Shown: positions 23,942-36,620, counted from the first letter of the stretch. The stretch: 64,000 nucleotides of DNA from Luidia sarsii (GCA_949987565.1 OX465107.1:11909721-11973720), one strand, 5' to 3'. Notes: generated from the sequence alone by a model not told the origin. Numbers and translations: made by a program.

Positions 23942-25465
23942 GAACTTTGATAGCTGACAAATCTGCCGTTTTCGAGAAAAGGGGAAATTCTTGAAATTCC
24001 CAAGATCGCTCCGTTGAGTCCCACTCACAAATACCACCCTCTATGTCTGGAAAAGGGAAGCTTTTGATTTCGTTTCCGCCGCGGTTTTTCTCATGACATG
24101 GTCGACGGATTGAGTCAAAACCCACGCATGTGTATCATCTCATATAATAATTATACACGTTGAGTTGACAAAGTATGGAAGCGATTCTTTGATATAGCAA
24201 TTGCTGCGCCCTACCTTTAAAAATCATACATTTTGCAATCTATTAGTCTTTTGTTCAGCCCCGAAAGACTCCTTAATTTAAAGAGAAAATGCCTTTCTGT
24301 ATGGTATGATGATGAACTCGGGCCGCTATCTTGGCCTGATTAAGTGTGCTGCATAGGATGAATAAACCGAATCAGCTCATTTGGGCCCCTTTGCAAAAAT
24401 CGTGACTTTGCGCCTGCGTTCTTACTTTTCATTTCTCATCCCGTGAGGTTTTCATCAGGCTGAGCAGAATGCACTGTTTGTTTTGTCCACGTTGGTTTTT
24501 GTACAATTATAATTATCGTCAAGAATACGCGGTCATACCTTGTGACCATATTCGTCTCGGAAATGAGCGCAACCAAGGAACTCATCTTTCCGTAAACAAG
24601 TCGCCTTCACTAGCTGCACGTACCTTAATCACATTGAGACTGAAATCTCACCAGTTTGAATAATATGGAAGGCTCCGAAAATTTACATTAAGAAGTATTA
24701 AATCGGATTGTCAAAGATAATTATATTTCGTGCAAATATAACCACTGTGACGGGCAGAGCGAGAGGGGTGAATTAATGTAAAAACAAAAGAAAGGATGTT
24801 ATACATTTCTTATTTTGTTTTAAAAATAAACAAGCATATATTAAAAGCTTGCGAGAGAAAAAGTTACGCGGTGTCAGACTTAGCTTTCAGATCTCCCATG
24901 GCCGCGAGGAACGCCCCTGTGCACGGATCTATATAGAGCTCTTCTGGCCTCGGTACCGGTCAACCGCGCGTCCTCCCCCGACCTCATCCATATAGGCCGC
25001 AGACAAACGCGCCATGTGAGGGAGGAAACACAGCGGACCCTAGACCTTGGACGCCGAGTCGACCAAACGCATGTGTCCCTGTACAAAGACGCGAAACTGG
25101 ATTATGAGGACAGTCCCAGCATCACACCGGCACATCAGGATGCGCCACATGCGACGTTGGTGGTTGCGGGAGTTTTTTTTAACACCTTATACTGCGGGAC
25201 CGCACCGAGAAAAAATGGAAATGAGAAGGTGCCCCAGGATTCGAACCACGGACCTACACCTTGCTAGCCGAGCGTTTGTACAACAAGGCCACTCGCATTG
25301 CCTAACACGTCCTCACTTCTAACAATTTGATAGTCCAACCGGAAAACTAGGGCTCTGCCGTTGGCGGCTGGCTTGTGGACTTGGCTGCGTTCGAGTAAAA
25401 ACATCAACAAGAATAACCAAACAAATTAAATGAATTTACGTAGAATCATTTCGTCATAAAGGAGT
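23942..25465. repeat. Array 1 unit 8, partial and diverged
   Basis: Right-edge unit with many private substitutions and small indels. It stops about 1.5 kb in, at ttcgtcataaaggagt, where sequence passes directly into array 2. The same array-1-to-array-2 transition is found again at 35.33-35.39 kb. Confidence 0.85.
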
Positions 25466-28400
25466 AAAGAATTGAGTGTTTTCTTTAACGAAGGCATGGG
25501 GAAATATTCCAAGAGGCTTGGCATTGACGACGTCAAAGGTAGCGGATGCAGGCGGCTAATATTATTATCATAATGTGTAGACCCACAACAGCATTGGCCT
25601 AACCAGAAAATATTCGGAGGTCAATAATTATACGAGAGGTCCTACTGTTTTTGTTAAAATAAATTTGATCCGTGTGATAACGCGGCAGTTTATTCACTTG
25701 ATACTTTCTTGAAAATAATGATAAGTCTTGAGGGCTTAAAACTATTTGTCTATAATCCTATGGTGGTGGACAGAGGTGACTGCTAGTTCTACTCGGTCTG
25801 TGATGGTATCCGGGATCGACTCATTGGGCTACACGGTTCTATCATGACGCATGAGGGCGCACTGCAATTCCGTCACAACGGTCATTCAGTTTAGCGTTGT
25901 TAATTCCAAGCATCTTGTACAGGTAACTATGTTGAAGAGACTGTAGGCCTATGGCTCCTCTGTTTTCTCTAAAGTTTACGGGAGACTCCAAAAGTTGACC
26001 AAAGTTTATGGGTTACTAAAGCTATATTTTCCCCACAAAACCACTGTGGTGAGCTAGGAGAAGATAATAGGAAATGCAAATCAACTACGCGGAAATACAA
26101 GTGCATTAAACAGTATCCTTCGTAACATCCACATTCGGGCGCATTGGATAAAGATTTTAACGTTTTCTCTCCTGTGTCTACATTGCCGTGTTGTTTGGTA
26201 GGTTACTTGGCTGCGTCTTATTACGCGCATAATATAACTGTAGTGCTATACGCGCCTTCAAGAACCAGCGCGCGTACTTGTTTCACGAAATGGAACAATG
26301 CGCTCATTAGTATGCAGCGCTGGCCAGTCCTGTCTGTGTAGCAACGGTAAACATTTCGCACAAAGCTACAGCTAGCTTTGCGCAATGCATCGTAAACGGC
26401 AGTGCTTTCGCAACTTTTCCTGGTTGATTTCTTTTTGAATTCCTGTCCAAACCTGGTCACTTCCCCGGCTCACAAAAAGCACAGTGATAAGGTCAATGTC
26501 CAGAAAGAATTGCCTGTTTTCTACAATGGAGAGAATCGGTCAATGTGAAATTATGTTTCTGTTACATTTGTTTCTCTAATGCAGTCATTAACGTGCATGA
26601 CAATGACTAGGGGTCAGAATGAGATTTAAACAAAGTGCAAGGCCTAAACACCGAAGGCTTGTGGAAATTCCCAGAGGCTTGGCATTGACGACGTCAAAGG
26701 TAGCGGATGCAGACGGCTAATATTATTATCATAATGTGTGGACCCACAACAGCATTTGTCTAACCAGAAAATATTCCGTGGTCAATAATTATACGAGAGG
26801 TCCAACTGTTTTTTTTTTTAATAAATTTGATCCGTGGGATAACGCGGCAGTTCAATTATTTGATACTTTCTTGAAATGATAAGACTTGAGGGCTTAAAAC
26901 TATTTTTTTATAATCCTATGGTGGTGGAGAGAGGTGACTGCTAGTTGTACTCGGTCTGTGATGGTATCCGGGATCGACTCATTGGGCTACACGGTTCTAT
27001 CATGACGCATGAGGGCGCACTGCAATTCCGTCACAACGGTCATTCAGTTTAGCGTTGTTAATTCCAAGCATCTTGTACAGGTAACTATGTTGAAGAGACT
27101 GTAGGCCTATGGCTCCTCTGTTTTCTCTAAAGTTTACGGGAGACCCCAAAAGTTGACCAAAGTTTATGGGTTACAAAAGCTATATTTTCCCCACAAAACC
27201 ACTGTGGTGAGCAGGGAGAAGATAATAAGAAATGCAAATCAACTACGCGGAAATACAATAGAAATACAAGTGCATTAAACAGTATCCTTCGTAACATCCA
27301 CATTCGGGCGCATTGGATAAAGATTTTAACGTTTTCTCTCCTGTGTCTACATTGCCGTGTTGTTTGGTAGGTTACTTGGCTGCGTCTTATTACGCGCATA
27401 ATATAACTGTAGTGCTATACGCGCCTTCAAGAACCAGCGCGCATACTTGTTTCACGAAATGGAACAATGCGCTCATTAGTATGCAGCGCTGGCCAGTCCT
27501 GTCTGTGTAGCAACAGTAAACATTTCGCACAAAGCTACAGCTAGCTTTGCGCAATGCATTGTAAACGGCAGTACTTTTTCAACTTTTCCTGGTTGATTTC
27601 TTTTTGAATTCCTGTCCAAACTTGGTCACTTCTCCGGCTCACAAAAAACACAGTGTTAAAGTCAATGTCCCGAAAAAATTGCCTGTTTTCTTCAACGGAG
27701 AGAATCGGTCAATGTGAAAATTATGTTTCTGTTACATTTTTTCTCTAATGCAGTCATTAACGTGCATGGCAATGACAAGGGGTCGGAATGAGATTTAAAC
27801 AAAGTGCGAGGCCTAAACACCGAAGGGTTGGGAAAATTCCCAGAGGCTTGGCATTGACGACGTCAAAGGTAGCGGATGCAGGCGGCTAATATTATTATCA
27901 TAATGTGTGGACCCACAACAGCATTGGCCTAACCAGACAATATTCAGAGGTCAATAATTATACAAGAGGTCCTACTGTTTTTTTTTAATAAATTGGATCC
28001 GTGGGATAACGCGGCAGTTCAATTATTTGATACTTTCTTGAAATGATAAGACTTGAGGGCTTAAAACTATTTTTCTATAATCCTAAGGTGGTGGACAGAG
28101 GTGACTGCTAGTTCTACTCGGTCTGTGGTGGTATCTGGGATCGACTCATTGGGCAAGTCGGTTCTATCATTACGCATGAGGGCGCACTGCAATTCCGCCA
28201 TAACAGTGACTGTCATTCAGTTTAGCTGTGTGAATTCCAAGCATCTTGTACAGGTAACTATGTTGAAGAGACTGTAGGCCTACGGCTCCTCTCTTTTCTC
28301 TTAAGTTTACGGGAGACTCCAAAAGTTGACCAAAGTTTATGGGTTACAAAAGCTATATTTTCCCCACAAAACCACTGTGGTGAGCTCGGAGAAGATAATA

Positions 28401-30213
28401 AGAAATGCAAATCAACTACGCGGAAATACAATAGCAAAACAATTCCATTAAACAGCAAAGTATACTTCGTAACATCCACATACGTGCGCATTGGATTAAG
28501 AATTTAACTTTTTCTCTCCTGTGTTTACATTGCCGTGTTGTTTGGTAGGTTACTTGGCTGCGTCTTATTACGCGCATAATATAACTGTAGTGCTATACGC
28601 GCCTTCAAGAACCAGCGCGCGTACTTGTTTCACGAATTGGAACAATGCGCTCATTAGTATGCAGCGCTTGCCAGTCCTGTCTGTGTAGCAACAGTAAACA
28701 TTTCGCACAAAGCTACAGCTAGCTTTGCGCATTGCATCGTAAACGGCAGTACTTTTGCAACTTTTCCTTCTTGATTTCTTTTTGAATTCCTGTCCAAACC
28801 TGGTCACTTCTCCGGCTCACAAAAAACACAGTGATAAAGTCAATGTCCCGAAAAAATTGCCTGTTTTCTTCAACGGAGAGAATCGGTCAATGTGAAAATT
28901 ATGTTTCTGTTACATTTTTTCTCTAATGCAGTCATTAACGTGCATGGCAATGACAAGGGGTCAGAATGAGATTTAAACAAAGTGCGAGGCCTAAACACCG
29001 AAGGGTTGGGAAAATTCCCAGAGGCTTGGCATTGACGACGTCAAAGGTAGCGGATGCAGGCGGCTAATATTATTATCATAATGTGTGGACCCACAACAGC
29101 ATTGGCCTAACCAGACAATATTCAGAGGTCAATAATTATACGAGAGGTCCTACTGTTTTTTTTTAATAAATTGGATCCGTGGGATAACGCGGCAGTTCAA
29201 TTATTTGATACTTTCTTGAAATGATAAGACTTGAGGGCTTAAAACTATTTTTCTATAATCCTAAGGTGGTGGACAGAGGTGACTGCTAGTTCTACTCGGT
29301 CTGTGGTGGTATCTGGGATCGACTCATTGGGCAAGTCGGTTCTATCATTACGCATGAGGGCGCACTGCAATTCCGCCATAACAGTGACTGTCATTCAGTT
29401 TACCTTTGTGAATTCCAAGCATCTTGTACAGGTAACTATGTTGAAGAGACTGTAGGCCTACGGCTCCTCTCTTTTCTCTTAAGTTTACGGGAGACTCCAA
29501 AAGTTGACCAAAGTTTATGGGTTACAAAAGCTATATTTTCCCCACAAAACCACTGTGGTGAGCTCGGAGAAGATAATAAGAAATGCAAATCAACTACGCG
29601 GAAATACAATAGCAAAACAATTCCATTAAACAGCAAAGTATACTTCGTAACATCCACATACGTGCGCATTGGATTAAGAATTTAACTTTTTCTCTCCTGT
29701 GTTTACATTGCCGTGTTGTTTGGTAGGTTACTTGGCTGCGTCTTATTACGCGCATAATATAACTGTAGTGCTATACGCCCCTTCAAGAACCAGCGCGCGT
29801 ACTTGTTTCACGAATTGGAACAATGCGCTCATTAGTATGCAGCGCTTGCCAGTCCTGTCTGTGTAGCAACAGTAAACATTTCGCACAAAGCTACAGCTAG
29901 CTTTGCGCATTGCATCGTAAACGGCAGTACTTTTGCAACTTTTCCTTCTTGATTTCTTTTTGAATTCCTGTCCAAACCTGGTCACTTCCCCGGCTCACAA
30001 AAAGCACATAATTGCAGTGATAAGGTCAATGTCCAGAAAGAATTGCCTGTTTTCAAAAACGGAGAGAATCGGTCAATGTGAAATTATGTTTCTGTTACAT
30101 TTTTTCTCTAATGCAGTCACAAACGTGCATGACAATGACTGGGGGTCGGAATGAGATTTAAACAAAGTGCGAGGCCTAAATACCGAAGGCTTGGGAAAAT
30201 TCCCAGAGGCTTG

Positions 30214-32569
30214 GCATTGACGACGTCAAAGGTAGCGGATGCAGACGGCTAATATTATTATCATAATGTGTAGACCCGCAACAGCATTTTGTCTAACCAG
30301 AAAATATTCGGAGGTCAATAATTATACGAGAGGTCCTACTGGTTTTTTTTATAATAAATTTTATCCGTGGGATAACGCGGCAGTTCAATTATTTGATACT
30401 TTCTTGAAATGATAAGACTTGAGGGCTTAAAACTAGTTGTCTATAATCCCATGGTGATGGAGAGAGGTGACTGCTAGTTCAGCTCGGTCTGTGATGGTAT
30501 CCGGGATCGACTCATTGGGCAATACGGTTCTATCATGACGCATGAGGGCGCACTGCAATTCTGCCACAACGGTCATTCAGTTTAGCTTTGTGAATTCCAA
30601 GCATCTTGTACAGGTAACTATGTTGAAGAGACTGTAGGCCTACGGCTCCTCTCTTTTCTCTAAAGTTTACGGGAGACTCCAAAAGTTGACCAAAGTTTAT
30701 GGGTTACAAAAGCTATATTTTCCCCACAAAACCACTGTGGTGAGCTCGGAGAAGATAATAAGAAATGCAAATCAACTACGCGGAAATACAATAGCAAAAC
30801 AATTCCATTAAACAGCAAAGTATACTTCGTAACATCCACATACGTGCGCATTGGATTAAGAATTTAACTTTTTCTCTCCTGTGTTTACATTGCCGTGTTG
30901 TTTGGTAGGTTACTTGGCTGCGTCTTATTACGCGCATAATATAACTGTAGTGCTATACGCCCCTTCAAGAACCAGCGCGCGTACTTGTTTCACGAATTGG
31001 AACAATGCGCTCATTAGTATGCAGCGCTTGCCAGTCCTGTCTGTGTAGCAACAGTAAACATTTCGCACAAAGCTACAGCTAGCTTTGCGCATTGCATCGT
31101 AAACGGCAGTACTTTTGCAACTTTTCCTTCTTGATTTCTTTTTGAATTCCTGTCCAAACCTGGTCACTTCCCCGGCTCACAAAAAGCACATAATTGCAGT
31201 GATAAGGTCAATGTCCAGAAAGAATTGCCTGTTTTCAAAAACGGAGAGAATCGGTCAATGTGAAATTATGTTTCTGTTACATTTTTTCTCTAATGCAGTC
31301 ACAAACGTGCATGACAATGACTGGGGGTCGGAATGAGATTTAAACAAAGTGCGAGGCCTAAATACCGAAGGCTTGGGAAAATTCCCAGAGGCTTGGCATT
31401 GACGACGTCAAAGGTAGCGGATGCAGACGGCTAATATTATTATCATAATGTGTAGACCCGCAACAGCATTTTGTCTAACCAGAAAATATTCGGAGGTCAA
31501 TAATTATACGAGAGGTCCTACTGGTTTTTTTTATAATAAATTTTATCCGTGGGATAACGCGGCAGTTCAATTATTTGATACTTTCTTGAAATGATAAGAC
31601 TTGAGGGCTTAAAACTAGTTGTCTATAATCCCATGGTGATGGAGAGAGGTGACTGCTAGTTCAGCTCGGTCTGTGATGGTATCCGGGATCGACTCATTGG
31701 GCAATACGGTTCTATCATGACGCATGAGGGCGCACTGCAATTCTGCCACAACGGTCATTCAGTTTAGCTTTGTGAATTCCAAGCATCTTGTACAGGTAAC
31801 TATGTTGAAGAGACTGTAGGCCTACGGCTCCTCTCTTTTCTCTAAAGTTTACGGGAGACTCCAAAAGTTGACCAAAGTTTATGGGTTACAAAAGCTATAT
31901 TTTCCCCACAAAACCACTGTGGTGAGCTCGGAGAAGATAATAAGAAATGTAAATCAACTACGCGGAAATACAATAGCAAAACAATTGCATTTAAAAGCAA
32001 AGTATACATCGTAACATCCACATACGTGCGCATTGGATTAAGAATTTAACTTTTTATCTCCTGTGTTTACTTTGCCGTGTTGTTTGGTAGGTTACTTGGC
32101 TGCATCTTATTACGCGCACAATACAACTGTAGTGCCATACGCGCCTTCAAGAACGAGCGCGCGTACTTGCGTCACGAAATGGAACAATGCGCTCATTAGT
32201 ATGCAGCGCTGGCCAGTCCTGTCTGTGTAGCAACGGTAAACATTTCGCACAAAGCTACAGCTAGCTTTGCGCAATGCATCGTAAAGGGCAGTACTTTTGC
32301 AACTATTCCTGGTTGATTTCTTTTTGAATTCCTGTCCAGACCTGGTCACTTCCCCGGCTCACAAAAAGCACATTGATAAGGTCAATGTCCCGAATAAATT
32401 GCATGTTTTCAAAAACGGAGAGAATCGGTCAATGTGAAATTATGTTTCGGTTACATTTTTTCTCTTATGCAGTCACAAACGTGCATGACAATGACTAGGG
32501 GTCGGAATGAGATTTAAACAAAGTGCGAGGCCTAAACACCGAAGGCTTGGGGAAATTCCCAGAGGCTTG
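30214..32569. repeat. Two near-identical array 2 units
   Basis: From about 29.7 kb, sequence repeats at an offset of 1,182 bp with essentially no differences until about 31.95 kb. Shared private variants include cgccccttcaagaacc (29776, 30958), gcacataattgcagtg (about 30003, 31185) and tagacccgcaacagc (30271, 31453). This indicates a very recent unit duplication, or gene conversion. Confidence 0.85.
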
Positions 32570-32933
32570 GCATTGACGACGTAAAAGGTAGCGGATGCAG
32601 ACGGCTAATATTATTATCATAATGTGTAGACCCACAACAGCATTGGCCTAACCAGAAAATATTCGGAGGTCAATAATTAAACGAGAGGTCCTACTGGTTT
32701 TTGGAATAAATTGGATCCATGGGTTAACGTGGTAGTTCAATCATTTGATACTTTCTTGAATTGATAAGACTTGAGGGCTTAAAACTATTTGTCTATAATC
32801 CTGTGGTGTTGGACAGAGGTGACTGCTAGTTCTACTCGGTCTGTGATGGTATCCGGGATCGACTCATTGGGCAATACGGTTCTATCATGACGCATGAGGG
32901 CGCACTGCAATTCCGCAACAACGGTTATTCATT

Positions 32934-33038
32934 TAGGCTGGTTCCCGTCCCCTACATGGTCTCCAGACGTCTCACGTCCTCCTACATTCGGAGGACGTGA
33001 GACGTCTGGAGACCATGTAGGGGACGGGAACCAGCCTA
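32934..33038. mobile_element. 105-bp perfect hairpin inserted in an array 2 unit
   Basis: The 49-bp arms at 32934-32982 and 32990-33038 are perfect reverse complements around the 7-base loop tacattc. The ends read ggctggttcccg...cgggaaccagcc. The insertion splits a unit at cattca-ttta, and the target attcattta is repeated on both sides. The flanks also permit a TA duplication. This looks like a small foldback MITE. Alternatively the transcript could be a substrate for small-RNA processing (inference). Confidence 0.75.
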
Positions 33039-33274
33039 TCATTCATTTAGCTTTGTGAATACCAATCATCTTGTACAGCTAACTATGTTGAAGAGACTGT
33101 AGGCCTACGGCTCCTCTCTTTTCTCTAAAGTTTACGGGAGACTCCAAAAGTTGATCAAAGTTCATGGGTTACAAAAGCTATATTTCCCCCACAAAACCAC
33201 TATGGTGAGCAGGGAGAAGATAATAAGAATTGCAAATCAACTACGCGGAAATACAATAGAAATACTAGCGCATT

Positions 33275-33445
33275 TACTTTGTTTACTTTGCGTTTGCCAT
33301 TAGCCTGTATACACTCATACTAGCCCGCGCATAGACTTTGGGCCAATCCAGCTTGCCAGAATGGCGGCTGCGGGCGCCCATGCCAATTTCAGGTTTTCCA
33401 GCCAGTTCTCCATCTTGCGCCGCTACGCGGCGCTATACTATCTTT
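33275..33445. other. CpG-rich patch replacing part of an array 2 unit
   Basis: Between gaaatactagcgcatt and gtgtagcaacagtgaac, unit sequence is replaced by about 150 bp unlike any other unit. It contains gcgccgctacgcggcgc at 33417-33433, a 7-bp perfect stem with a 3-base loop. A 39-codon frame from ATGGCGGCTGCG runs across it into unit sequence, but nothing supports it as coding. Confidence 0.5.
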
Positions 33446-33715
33446 GGTGTAGCAACAGTGAACATTTCGCACAAAGCTAGCTACAGCTAGCTCAGTGCAA
33501 TGCATTGTAAACGATAATAAAACGGCAGTGCTTTCGCAACTTTTCCTTCTTTATTTCTTTTTGAATTCCTGTCCAAACCTGGCTATTTCAGAGAGAACTG
33601 GGGGTTAATTTCAATTTGGTTGGGTTTGTTTTGGTCATGTCAAATGGAAACGTCCAGCCAGATATGTTGCGCTGTTACTCGGTGCTTTTCTACATTGTTT
33701 GCAAGAATGATATGG

Positions 33716-33791
33716 GCAGCTTGGGCAGGATTCGAACCTGCACCTCCTGCTTTCTAGAGCAGCCGTCTTAGCCATTTGACCACCAAGCTGC
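33716..33791 (-). tRNA. tRNA-like sequence, probably Ser-type pseudogene
   Basis: 76 nt on the minus strand. The acceptor stem GCAGCTT/AAGCTGC is perfect over 7 bp. The T arm GCAGG-TTCGAAT-CCTGC is perfect, with a canonical B box. The A-box region is tggtcaaatggctaa. The anticodon arm CTGCT/AGCAG encloses only six bases (CTAGAA), one short of normal. It resembles a Ser(AGA) loop missing a base, and the long variable arm of Ser tRNAs is absent. A decayed tRNA or SINE head is likely. Confidence 0.5.
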
Positions 33792-34078
33792 TAATTAGGT
33801 CTTGCAGGCATTCTGGAAAAGCATCACACCACAACCCTTTGTGGCCACTAGTGTCGTCGGACTAATCTTTGGATTTTTAGGACAACCTGCACTCATTTTG
33901 CATGCATGCTAGTTGTCCTCAAAATGCCAAGTTCACTTAAACGTTAAATATTTTGGGGAACTTTTTTTTAGGGATTTTTAGGACAATTAGCATGCATTCA
34001 GAACGACTAGCAAGTCATTTTTAGAAACAATAGAAACATTTTAACAATAATAATAATAATCTTAAAATTTAGTGGGCC

Positions 34079-34465
34079 TGACGTTTCGATCCTAGCAGGA
34101 CCTTTCTCAAAGGCAGAGTGACAAGGACAAAACAGATACATGTACACGAAGGAAGGGGGGAGTGAATAGGACACGTATGAGAAACAAAGGACAAAGAGTG
34201 AAGCTGGTAGGGAGAGATCAAAGGGAAGGGCAAGGGGTAGGGTAGGGATTAGTGAGAGGAGGGGGAAAGATCAAAGAGAAGGGCAAGGAGTAGGGTAGGG
34301 ATTAGTGACAAGAGGGGGAAAGATCAAAGAGAGAAGTGTGAAGGACTGAACACAAAAGAAGGATTATCAGAAAGCTGCATGGTGTTAGTCATTACCCTCC
34401 TGGATGTTGAGACCATGTGGTTGAATAGTCCGAAGACGCTTCATCCACATTTTCGCAAATAATGT
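34079..34465 (-). mobile_element. 3' end of a retroelement (possibly Penelope-like/GIY-YIG)
   Basis: On the minus strand a short frame reads MWMKRLRTIQPHGLN and stops soon after. This resembles the C-terminal end of GIY-YIG-type retroelement proteins (family recognition from memory, not searched). The following 3' region is C/T-rich and ends in gaaaggtcctgctaggatcg-aaacgtcaggcc. Related 3' ends occur at 41.97-42.29, 50.04-50.19 and 56.88-57.15 kb, so this is a dispersed family. Confidence 0.5.
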
Positions 34466-34602
34466 ATAATAATAATACATTACATTTTAAAGGTACTTAA
34501 TATAGCTGTTTCTAAGCGCACCATTGTATGACTATATATTTCACAACCAGAGCATACAAGGAATAACATTGTGTGCACCTCCCTCGATCAACTCATAACT
34601 GA

Positions 34603-35330
34603 GTTTGTGATATTTAATTTATGAATTAAAAAGGTGTGTTTTCACAAGGGTCGTAAAGGGAATGATTTCACGTAGAATAATTTCGTCATACAGGAGTATC
34701 GCAATTTCGGTGGAAAATATCCCTTGAAAATTTAGTAGCGTAGGGAATCGATCAAAAGGGAAACATATTTCTTTCCTATTGATGTATCCTGTATGAGAAC
34801 GGAGTAATCTTGTTGCTTTGATATCCAATGAGGGCGCTATTCCGACCTAACGGTCATGCTTCCCCCGGAATTATTATGGGTGCCATCCGTCACACACATG
34901 CAACAGAAATAGTCCGCGTTTGGGGGGAATTTCGGTCGCACAATCAATTTGGTTAATGTTGATTCCATAATAATATTAGCTATTTTTAGTGACGGATGGT
35001 TCCTGAAAACAGAAAGACAGGCGTTGGCGAATGCGGGTCATTCCAAGTTTTGTTAACACCTTATACTGCGGGACCGTGCAGAGAAAAAAAATGGAAAAGA
35101 AAGGTGCCCCAGGATTCGAACCACGGGCTGCACCTTGCTAGCCGAGCGTTTGTACAACAAGGCCACTCGCATTGCCTAACACTTCCTCACGTCTAACACT
35201 TTAATAGTCCAACCGGAAAACTAGGGGCTCTGCCATTGGCGGGGGGCTTGTGGATTTGGCTGCGTTCGAGTAAAAACATCAACAAGATTAACCAAACAAA
35301 TCAAATGAATTCAAGTAGATTCTTTTCGTC
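34603..35330. repeat. Array 1 fragment inside array 2
   Basis: Starts with gaattaaaaaggtgtgttttcac as at 4.99 kb. It continues through the sequence of array-1 units around 6.34-6.70 kb and includes a shortened reversed SINE (tRNA-like head 35104-35180). It passes back into array 2 at 35325-35394 through the same junction found at 25.45-25.52 kb. Confidence 0.85.
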
Positions 35331-36620
35331 AAACAGAAGTAAAGAATTGCTTGTTTTCTACAACAAAGGCGTGAAGACAGCCCCAGAGGCTTGGCATTGA
35401 CGACGTCAAAGGTAGCGGATGCAGGCGGCTAATATTATTATCATAATGTGTAGACCCACAACAGCATTGGCCTAACCAGAAAATATTCGGAGGTCAATAT
35501 TTAAAAGAGTGGTCTTTCTATTTTCTGAATACATTTGATCCGTAGGATAACGCGGCAGCACAATTAATTGATACTTCCTTGAAATGATGAGACTTGAGGG
35601 CTTAAAACTATTTGTCTATAATCCTATGGTGGTGGAGAGAGGTGACTGCTAGTTCTACTCAGTCTGTGATGGTATCCGGGATTTACTCATTGGGCAAGTC
35701 GGTTCTATCATGACGCATGAGGGCGCACTGCAATTCCGCCACAACGGTCATTCAGTTTAGCTTTGTGAATTCCAAGCATCTTGTACAGGTAACTATGTTG
35801 AAGAGACTGTATGCCATACAGCTCCTCTCTTTTCTCTAAAGTTTACGGGAGACTCCAAAAATTGACCAAAGTTTATGGGTTACAAAAGCTATATTTTCCC
35901 CATCAAAACCAATGTGGTGAGCAGGGAGAAGATAATAAGAAATGCAAATCAACTCTTCGGAAATACAATAGAAATACCAGTGCATTTCCCAGCAAAGTAT
36001 ACTTTGCAACCTCCAAAAACGTGCGCATTGAATTTAACGTTTTCTCTCCTGTGTTTACATTGCCGTGTTGTTTGGTAGGTTACTTGGCTGCGTCTTATTA
36101 CGCGCACAATACAACTGTAGTGCCATACGCGCCTTCAAGAACGAGCGCGCGTACTTGCGTCACGAAATGGAACAATGCGCTCATTAGTATGCAGCGCTTG
36201 CCAGTCCCGAGTGTGTAGCAACAGTAAACATTTTGCACCAAGCAAGCTAGCTACAGCTAGCACAGTGCAAGTCATTGTAAACGGCAGTGCTTTCGCAATT
36301 GTTCCTTCTTGACTTCTTTTTGAATTGCTGTCCAAACCTGGTCACTTCCCCGGCTCACAAAAAGCACAGTGATAAGGTCAATGTCCCGAAAGAATTGCCT
36401 GTTTTCTACAGCGGAGAGAATCGGTCAATGTGAAATTATGTTTTTGTTTCTGTATCTTCTTGAACGTGCATAGTTATTCTTAGTGGTCGGAATGAGATGA
36501 AAGACACCGAAGGCAGGGGAAATTCCCAGAGGCTTGGCAATAGCATTAATTGTGGACCCACGACATCATTGACCTAACCAGAGGGACCTTCGGAGATCAA
36601 TACATGATAGGAGATTTGGG

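Larger units (their letters stand above)
5065..25465. repeat. Tandem array 1: 2,418-2,419-bp satellite-like units
   Basis: The marker gaattttgatagctg (or a one-base variant) occurs at 7011, 9429, 11848, 14267, 16686, 19104, 21523 and 23942, a period of 2,418 or 2,419 bp. There are seven complete units, a chimeric partial unit at the left and a partial one at the right. Each unit contains a reversed tRNA-derived SINE. Inner units are nearly identical and outer ones carry more changes, as unequal exchange predicts. Small open frames on both strands recur in each unit. They are explained by copying, show no known domain, and are not called as genes. Confidence 0.95.
25480..36620. repeat. Tandem array 2: ~1.16-1.19-kb units, interrupted
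   Basis: The marker gcattgacgacgtcaaagg (one unit gtaaaagg) occurs at 25521, 26682, 27851, 29029, 30214, 31396, 32570 and 35394. Spacings are 1161, 1169, 1178, 1185, 1182 and 1174 bp, then 2824 bp. The last interval holds foreign insertions, and a decayed end with a deletion follows at about 36519-36620. Recurring 60-80-residue frames on both strands have no recognisable domain and are attributed to unit copying. Confidence 0.93.

Noticed and set aside
6937..24125. An ~85-residue minus-strand frame present in every array 1 unit, and plus-strand frames of 64-139 residues
   Set aside because: No recognisable domain. Frames recur because units are near-identical, and some copies are frameshifted (units 2, 4 and 5). 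The longest plus-strand frame is antisense to a SINE.
26221..32349. A 79-residue minus-strand frame repeated in array 2 units
   Set aside because: Retention is explained by unit duplication. There is no domain and no codon-level evidence of selection.
5065..36620. CRISPR-like or prokaryotic repeat system
   Set aside because: Units are kilobases long and lack short repeats with spacers, and the window is eukaryotic.
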